Shown here piece by piece: positions 6,583 through 11,404 of a stretch of 11,404 nt of DNA. The DNA is from Cellvibrionales bacterium UBA2511. GTDB lineage: Bacteria; Pseudomonadota; Gammaproteobacteria; Pseudomonadales; Porticoccaceae. The stretch lies in the NCBI GenBank assembly GCA_002341315.1, contig DDNV01000037.1, positions 1,743 to 13,146 of the forward strand, read 5' to 3'. The position numbers were made by a program, and so were the translations under genes. The notes beneath the pieces are model-generated. The model worked only from the letters and a program-made list of their open reading frames with translations. It did not search any database and was not told the origin of the DNA. Numbering within the stretch: the stretch's first letter is position 1; each line of letters opens with the position of its first letter.

Positions 6583-8010
6583 ATGACGGGTGAACAAGAG
6601 CCGGAAAAAAAAGCCGGCAACCGGTCCTCAGAGGAAGTTATCCGGGTTCTTGATCTCTATGAAACGAGAGAAAAAATTCAGACCCGTCAGCTTCCTGGAT
6701 TTTATCGAAACCTGCAGCGCTGGACATGGCTGCCGATGCTCAGTGCCTATTTTCTGCTTCCCTGGATAAATCTGGATGGCCGCCAGGCCATCTGGTTTGA
6801 CCTGCCGGCCCGGCAATTCCATATTTTCTGGATCACTTTCTGGCCACAGGACTTCATGTTGTTGGCCTGGGCGCTGATTATCTCAGCCTTTGCCCTGTTC
6901 ACTGTAACGGTTCTGGTAGGTCGGGTGTGGTGTGGATTTTCCTGCCCCCAGACCGTCTGGACCATGATCTTCATGTACATTGAAGACTGGTGTGAGGGTG
7001 ACCGCAACCAGCGCATCAAATTGGACAGAGCGCCCTGGCATACCCAGAAAATCCTGCGTCGGGGCAGTAAGTTGTTGTTGTGGGGGTTGGTGGCATTTGT
7101 TACCGGGTTGACGTTTGTGGGTTATTTTAACCCGATCCGACAACTGGTTCCCGAACTCTTTACCTTCTCGGCACATCCGGCAGCTGTCTTCTGGACGTTT
7201 TTTTTCTCAGTGATGACCTACATGAATGCGGGCTTTCTCCGGGAGCAGGTATGTAAATACATGTGCCCTTACGCCCGCTTTCAGTCGGTCATGTTTGATC
7301 AGGATACTCTGGTGGTTTCCTATGATGAGAAGCGGGGCGAGCCACGCGGTGCTCGACGGAAAGACGAGGACTACCGGGCAGCAGGCAAGGGTGACTGTGT
7401 AGATTGTTCATTATGTGTTCAGGTATGCCCCACGGGAATTGATATTCGCGATGGGCTTCAATACGAGTGTATAGACTGCGGTCTTTGTATTGATGCCTGT
7501 AACACCGTCATGGACAAAATGGGTTACGAACCGGGTCTGATTCGCTTTACCACGGAACACGCCATGGAATACGGTAAGACCAGTATTCTTCGGCCCCGTT
7601 TTATCGGCTATGCCGTCGCGCTGGCTCTAATGGTGTCAGCCTTCAGCTACACCATTGTGACGCGTGTTCCATTGGGTGTGGATGTCATTCGTGATCGAAA
7701 TATTCTCTATCGTGAAACTACCCGGGGTTTGGTTGAGAATATCTATACTCTGAAAATCAACAATATGGATACGCATGACCACAACTACAGCATTGAGGTG
7801 ACTGGCGACTACCCGTTTAACTACCTCGGCAAGGATGTGGTCAGTGTCAGGGAAGGAGAGGTGTTGAGTATGCCTGTCAGAATCGAGCTTGATCCAGGTT
7901 TGATGGATGTTCCCAACACGGATGTTATCTTCGTTGTTGAGGCGATTGATAGTGAAGTTATTCATGCACGTCAGGAAAGCCGCTTTATTGGCCCGCGTTT
8001 GCAGCGCTAG
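6583..8010 (+). CDS. ccoG: Cytochrome c oxidase accessory protein CcoG (FixG/RdxA polyferredoxin)
   Basis: CcoG is a membrane-bound iron-sulfur protein required for or assisting cbb3 biogenesis; it has been implicated in reducing Cu(II) for delivery to the oxidase. The 475-residue product has N-terminal membrane helices with two cysteine pairs, C117-G-F-S-C121-P and C224-K-Y-M-C228-P. Two ferredoxin-type motifs follow: C272-x2-C275-x2-C278-x3-C282-P and C296-x2-C299-x2-C302-x3-C306. A further helix at about 340-361 precedes a C-terminal domain of beta-rich character (the FixG C-terminal Ig-like domain). The second motif ends in C-N rather than C-P, as is usual for this family. ATG at 6583 has GGGAG 12 bases upstream, a rather long gap. 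The 38-base gap after ccoP contains no obvious promoter, so it is probably read with ccoNOQP or from a weak internal promoter. Confidence 0.96.
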   Translation: MTGEQEPEKKAGNRSSEEVIRVLDLYETREKIQTRQLPGFYRNLQRWTWLPMLSAYFLLPWINLDGRQAIWFDLPARQFHIFWITFWPQDFMLLAWALIISAFALFTVTVLVGRVWCGFSCPQTVWTMIFMYIEDWCEGDRNQRIKLDRAPWHTQKILRRGSKLLLWGLVAFVTGLTFVGYFNPIRQLVPELFTFSAHPAAVFWTFFFSVMTYMNAGFLREQVCKYMCPYARFQSVMFDQDTLVVSYDEKRGEPRGARRKDEDYRAAGKGDCVDCSLCVQVCPTGIDIRDGLQYECIDCGLCIDACNTVMDKMGYEPGLIRFTTEHAMEYGKTSILRPRFIGYAVALALMVSAFSYTIVTRVPLGVDVIRDRNILYRETTRGLVENIYTLKINNMDTHDHNYSIEVTGDYPFNYLGKDVVSVREGEVLSMPVRIELDPGLMDVPNTDVIFVVEAIDSEVIHARQESRFIGPRLQR

Positions 8011-8061
8011 TTGTTTCTGCAACATTTTCCGACAGAGTATTTCCGCCCATAGTCAGCGTCT

Positions 8062-8066
8062 GAGGA
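8062..8066 (+). promoter_or_regulatory. Ribosome binding site of ccoH
   Basis: GAGGA is followed by seven bases and a TTG codon at 8074. An in-frame stop at 8050-8052 blocks any earlier start, and no in-frame ATG precedes the conserved membrane segment, so this site decides the TTG start. Confidence 0.75.
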
Positions 8067-8073
8067 CACAGCC

Positions 8074-8583
8074 TTGCCACTTTCAACCGACAGCAATACT
8101 CCCCCCTGGTATCGTCAATTCTGGCCATGGTTTCTAATAGCGCTGCCAGGTAGCGTGGTAATCGCCAGTCTGGTGACTGTCTATATTGCATTTTCCGGGG
8201 CCGATAGTCTGGTGGTGGATAATTATTATCGCGACGGCCTTGCCATCAATCAGGTGCTGGAGCAGGATCGGCGTGCCGAAGCGTTGGGGCTCTCTGCCGA
8301 GTTGCGTCTGGATGCCACCAGTGGTGAGTTGTTTGTCACTATTGATACGCTCCATCCACTACCAGAGCAGCTTGTACTGTTGTTGTTTCATCCAACAGAC
8401 TCAAAACGTGATCGCGAGATGTTGCTGACCGAGATCACCGGCGGCCACTACCGCACCGACCTCAATCAACCATTGCTATCCCGTTACTATCTGCGAGTAC
8501 TACCTGAACCCGACAGGGATTGGCGGTTAGTCGGCGAGCTGGATTTTGCAACTGCAGATCAGATTATCCTGAGGGCGGAATGA
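8074..8583 (+). CDS. ccoH: cbb3 oxidase assembly/stability protein CcoH (FixH family)
   Basis: CcoH is a small single-helix membrane protein that associates with the cbb3 complex and is needed for its stable assembly. The 169-residue product has the family layout: P-W-Y-x3-W-P-W-F at 11-20, a transmembrane helix at about 20-40, then the signature D44-S-L-V-V-D-N-Y-Y-R-D-G-L-A-I-N59, and a periplasmic domain of about 110 residues. Translation starts at TTG (see the ribosome binding site at 8062-8066). It begins 63 bases after ccoG. The stop codon overlaps the ccoI ATG (ATGA, four bases), so ccoI translation is likely coupled to it. Confidence 0.93.
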   Translation: MPLSTDSNTPPWYRQFWPWFLIALPGSVVIASLVTVYIAFSGADSLVVDNYYRDGLAINQVLEQDRRAEALGLSAELRLDATSGELFVTIDTLHPLPEQLVLLLFHPTDSKRDREMLLTEITGGHYRTDLNQPLLSRYYLRVLPEPDRDWRLVGELDFATADQIILRAE

Positions 8584-11021
8584 CGCCACAATCCTGTTAT
8601 CACTGTGGATTGCCAGTCCCTGCCGGTACTGATTGGACCTTGGAGATACAGGGGGAGCCAAGGGCTATGTGTTGTCCGGGCTGCCTGGCCGTTGCCACGG
8701 CTATCTGTGATGGTGGATTGGCCCGCTTTTACCGGTATCGTACGAAGAGCGCTAATCGTCCGGAAACTCCAGACCAGGCCTCGCTGGCAGTTTATGATTT
8801 GCCTGAGGTGCAAGCGGATTACGTGGAGACTGTCGATGACCACCGGCAGATTCGCCTGTTGATAGGGGGCATTACCTGTACAGCCTGTGCCTGGCTGATC
8901 GAGAATCACCTGAGTAAATTGCCGGGGGTGGTTGATGTGCGGGTTAATGTCACCAGTCATCGAGCACTCATCACCTGGAATCCCGAATCACTGAAACTCA
9001 GTGACTTATTGGAAGAGCTACAGCAAATCGGCTACGACCCTCGTCCCGTCAGTGACGAGGCCATACGCCAGTTGCGAGATCATGAAAATCGCCGCTTTCT
9101 GCAACGCCTGGGTATTGCCGGGCTGGGGATGATGCAGGCGGGAATGGTCGCCATTGGTCTTTACGCGGGCGCTTTTCAGGGGATGGAGCCCGAGTGGCAA
9201 AATTTCCTGCGATGGGTCAGCTTTATTATTGCCCTGCCGGTGGTTTTGTTCTCGGCCTATCCTTTCTTTCGAGCTGCATGGTACAGCTTGCGTCAAGGCC
9301 ATCTGATCATGGATGTCCCTGTTTCACTGGCGATAATCCTCGGTTTTTCAGCCAGCTGCTGGGCTACCGTGACCCGAACGGGCGAAGTTTATTTTGACTC
9401 TATTGCCATGTTCACATTTTTTTTACTGTTGGGGCGATATTTCGAAATGCGGGTTCGCCATCGCAATGACATGCGAGCCGAATCGCTCGGCCAATTGTTG
9501 CCGGTGACAGCCAGGCGATTGAACGGCAACAAAGAGGAGACGATTCCGGTCAAGCTGCTGTTGCCTGGGAACCTGATTCGCGTTGCCTCCGGTGAAACCA
9601 TTCCCTGTGATGGCGAGATTACCGAGGGTGTCAGCAGCGTGGTCGAAGCTGTTCTCACCGGCGAACAGATGCCGGTCGGTAAATCCCCCGGTGATGTGGT
9701 GTCTGCGGGAACCGTCAACAGTGAGAACCCCTTGCTGATCAGCGTATCTGCCGTTGGTCATCAGACCCGTTTGTCGGCAATTTTGCAGTTGGTTGAAAAG
9801 GCGCGCAGTGATAAACCAGCGGCGGTTGCGATGGCTGATCGGGTGGCGGGTTATTTTGTCGCTGCCGTGTTGGTTGTCTCCGCCCTGGTGGCTTTTTGGT
9901 GGTGGCAGCACCAACCGGAGGAGGCTATTTGGGTTGTGCTCTCTGTGCTGGTTGTTACCTGCCCATGCGCGTTATCTCTGGCAACGCCAGCCGCTATTGC
10001 GGTGGCAACAGGCGAGTTGCGTCAGCGCGGCTTCCTGATCAGTCGAAGTCGGATGCTGGAGGTTTTGTCGCAAGTCGATCGGATTGTTTTTGATAAGACG
10101 GGCACGTTGACACTGGGTGATCTGAGTGTCGTTGAGGTGATCGCATTGGACGATAAAAAAGCAACTGATTTGCTGGCTATTGCTGCGACCCTGGAGCAGG
10201 GCTCCAGACATCCCATTGCCCGGGCTTTTACCGGTATAGAAGTGATGGATAGAGGAACTGACGTTGTTCAGGAAGTCGGGTCAGGCATTTCCGCTACGAT
10301 TGATGGAAATCGCTTTGCTATCGGTCGGCCGGACTATATCAGCAGGTTGTTTGGTCTTCCCATGCCTGCTATGCCACCAGTTGATGCAGGCCAGTTACCA
10401 CTTCTTTTGGTGGAACAGTCCCGGCCACTGGCCTGGATTATTTTACAGGATCAGTTGCGTTCCGGTGCGGCGTTTGCCATTCAGCAGCTGACAGCGCAGG
10501 GTCTGGAGACAGTTTTACTGAGTGGTGATCGTGTCGCAGCGGTTGAAAATATGGCGACCAAGCTGGGTATTCAGCAGTGGTTCGGGCAGCAGAGTCCAGC
10601 GGCAAAACTCGATTGGGTCAACCGCTGTCAGCAGGCCGGGCACCGGGTGCTGATGGTCGGTGATGGTATCAATGATGTGCCGGTACTGAGCGGTGCCGAT
10701 GCCTCAGTGGCACTGGGGGATGCCAGTGATTTCGCCAGAATCCATGCTGACAGTATTTTGCTATCGGGCAACCTCAATACCTTGCCGGAAGTGATCGGGC
10801 TTGCCAGACGGACACGCCAGATCATTCGTCAGAATCTCACCTGGGCATTACTCTACAATCTTCTGGCATTGCCGCTGGCCGCGGCGGGAATGATTCCTCC
10901 CTGGGCGGCCGCGATTGGTATGTCTGCCAGCTCATTGTTGGTGGTGGGTAATGCTCTGCGGCTGAGTCGGCGTGGCGACGTACCCATGATGTGCCCACAA
11001 CAGCCTTGTTTTGCCACGTGA
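8580..11021 (+). CDS. ccoI: Copper-translocating P1B-type ATPase CcoI (FixI/CopA2-like)
   Basis: CcoI exports copper across the inner membrane for CuB insertion into CcoN. Counting from the ATG at 8580 (813 residues), the N-terminus has a cysteine-rich segment typical of FixI (C6-x2-C9 and M-C31-C32-x2-C35) and a heavy-metal-associated domain with C100-T-A-C103 in GGITCTACAWLIE. The core has the actuator TGE at 360-362, the intramembrane C461-P-C463 metal site, the phosphorylated D505 in DKTGTLT, the nucleotide-domain H544-P545, and GDGIND at 694-699. All motifs needed for activity are intact. The frame is open upstream to a TTG at 8520, but the ATG forms a classic ATGA overlap with the ccoH stop, has GAGGG four bases upstream, and gives the expected start just before the first CxxC, so I reject the longer form. 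Confidence 0.96.
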   Translation: MTPQSCYHCGLPVPAGTDWTLEIQGEPRAMCCPGCLAVATAICDGGLARFYRYRTKSANRPETPDQASLAVYDLPEVQADYVETVDDHRQIRLLIGGITCTACAWLIENHLSKLPGVVDVRVNVTSHRALITWNPESLKLSDLLEELQQIGYDPRPVSDEAIRQLRDHENRRFLQRLGIAGLGMMQAGMVAIGLYAGAFQGMEPEWQNFLRWVSFIIALPVVLFSAYPFFRAAWYSLRQGHLIMDVPVSLAIILGFSASCWATVTRTGEVYFDSIAMFTFFLLLGRYFEMRVRHRNDMRAESLGQLLPVTARRLNGNKEETIPVKLLLPGNLIRVASGETIPCDGEITEGVSSVVEAVLTGEQMPVGKSPGDVVSAGTVNSENPLLISVSAVGHQTRLSAILQLVEKARSDKPAAVAMADRVAGYFVAAVLVVSALVAFWWWQHQPEEAIWVVLSVLVVTCPCALSLATPAAIAVATGELRQRGFLISRSRMLEVLSQVDRIVFDKTGTLTLGDLSVVEVIALDDKKATDLLAIAATLEQGSRHPIARAFTGIEVMDRGTDVVQEVGSGISATIDGNRFAIGRPDYISRLFGLPMPAMPPVDAGQLPLLLVEQSRPLAWIILQDQLRSGAAFAIQQLTAQGLETVLLSGDRVAAVENMATKLGIQQWFGQQSPAAKLDWVNRCQQAGHRVLMVGDGINDVPVLSGADASVALGDASDFARIHADSILLSGNLNTLPEVIGLARRTRQIIRQNLTWALLYNLLALPLAAAGMIPPWAAAIGMSASSLLVVGNALRLSRRGDVPMMCPQQPCFAT

Positions 11022-11061
11022 CGATGGTCGATACTTCTTATTTTTGGCAGGTTATAACTCA

Positions 11062-11280
11062 ATGACCAGTTTGTATTTGCTGATACCTGTGTCCCTGATT
11101 TTTTGTGCATTGGCGATCTGGTTTTTTTTCTGGGCGGTAAACAGTGGCCAGTATGATGATCTCGACGGGGAGGGTGAGAGAATACTGTTCGACGATGAGA
11201 CGGATGAATCTGTTGAGCTTGATGTCGAGGCTCGTCCCCGTCAATCTGAAGACTCTCCACCCTCAAAGAGCCGTGAATAA
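11062..11280 (+). CDS. ccoS: cbb3-type cytochrome oxidase assembly protein CcoS
   Basis: CcoS is a very small membrane protein needed for insertion of the heme and copper cofactors into cbb3 oxidase. The 72-residue product has one transmembrane helix at about 4-25 (SLYLLIPVSLIFCALAIWFF). The family hallmark W-A-V-N-S-G-Q-Y-D-D-L-D follows, then E-R-I-L-F-D-D-E and an acidic, serine-rich tail. An upstream in-frame TTG at 11011 would add 17 residues not found in the family, so I take the ATG at 11062. The ribosome binding site is weak (CAGG about 10 bases away). The gene begins 40 bases after ccoI and its stop overlaps the next start by one base (TAATG). Confidence 0.93.
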   Translation: MTSLYLLIPVSLIFCALAIWFFFWAVNSGQYDDLDGEGERILFDDETDESVELDVEARPRQSEDSPPSKSRE

Positions 11281-11404
11281 TGTTTGAATTTGACAGTATA
11301 TCCATACTGGCAATGCTGGTTATTGGTTTGATGGGTGCCGGGCATTGTGTTGGTATGTGTGGCGGTATTGTCGCCGCACTGGGTTTTGCCGCCGATGATC
11401 AACG
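11280..11404 (+). CDS. Sulfite exporter TauE/SafE (DsbD_2-like) family membrane protein, N-terminal fragment
   Basis: The gene starts at the ATG that shares its A with the ccoS stop and runs off the right edge; 41 codons are visible. The peptide has a hydrophobic helix (about 7-20) followed by G21-H22-C23-V-G-M-C27-G-G. This is the characteristic start of a TauE/SafE-like (DsbD_2) family of polytopic membrane proteins that often follows ccoS in gammaproteobacteria. The annotated name 'sulfite exporter' is generic. Given its place after four oxidase assembly genes and its Cys-x3-Cys pair in the membrane, a role in copper or thiol-redox handling is a reasonable inference, not shown by the sequence. 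The one-base overlap with ccoS makes it part of the same operon. Confidence 0.85.
   Translation, partial: MFEFDSISILAMLVIGLMGAGHCVGMCGGIVAALGFAADDQ

Noticed and set aside
7468..7503. Second CcoG ferredoxin motif ends in Cys-Asn rather than Cys-Pro, considered as a degenerate cluster site
   Set aside because: All four cysteines are present and the 'CxxCxxCxxxC-N/D-x-V-M-D-K-M-G-Y' form is usual in the FixG/CcoG family.
8010..8073. Search for an internal promoter or terminator between ccoG and ccoH
   Set aside because: Only short weak complementary stretches (GTTG/CAAC) are seen, with no T run, no FNR box and no sigma-70 pair.
8520..8579. N-terminal extension of ccoI from a TTG
   Set aside because: It lies entirely within ccoH, lacks family similarity, and the ATG at 8580 gives the usual ATGA overlap and family N-terminus.
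11011..11061. N-terminal extension of ccoS from a TTG
   Set aside because: It overlaps the end of ccoI, adds 17 polar residues before the usual start, and the ATG at 11062 matches the family N-terminus.

Overview
The window reads as chromosomal DNA from a gammaproteobacterium, probably a free-living aerobe or microaerobe. The supporting evidence is a DEDDh RNase T, an E. coli-type class II dihydroorotase, and a complete FNR/ANR-type cbb3 oxidase locus. From memory, rnt, pyrC and argG also lie close together in Pseudomonas, so the left part looks like conserved housekeeping order. Gene density is high. I see no tRNA, rRNA, mobile element, CRISPR array or phage-like gene, and no gene-free stretch longer than about 225 bases.

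Left part (1-1796, minus strand): the N-terminus of a small DUF4870-like membrane protein runs off the left edge. It is preceded by rnt (RNase T, tRNA/RNA 3'-end maturation) and pyrC (dihydroorotase, pyrimidine synthesis), which overlap by 16 bases. A 223-229 base divergent intergenic region with GC-rich inverted repeats separates pyrC from argG (argininosuccinate synthase, plus strand, GTG start).

Right part (3244-11404, plus strand): a complete cbb3-type cytochrome c oxidase locus in the order ccoN-ccoO-ccoQ-ccoP (structural subunits), then ccoG-ccoH-ccoI-ccoS (assembly). The 5' end of a TauE/SafE (DsbD_2-like) membrane protein gene follows and is cut by the window edge. A perfect FNR/ANR box (TTGAT-N4-ATCAA) lies upstream of ccoN. 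It is spaced from a good -10 element as expected for a class II FNR-activated promoter, so the oxidase is predicted to be induced at low oxygen.

How the genes work together: CcoN carries heme b, heme b3 and CuB and reduces O2. CcoO (one heme c) and CcoP (two hemes c) pass electrons in from soluble or membrane cytochrome c, and CcoQ stabilises the complex. CcoI is a P1B-type copper ATPase supplying copper for CuB. CcoG is a polyferredoxin implicated in copper handling, CcoH is a small assembly/stability subunit, and CcoS is needed for cofactor insertion. The TauE/SafE-like protein at the end carries a Cys-x3-Cys motif and may belong to the same metal-handling set. The locus is well known in type. 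I found no previously undescribed system; the notable points are regulatory and small-scale.
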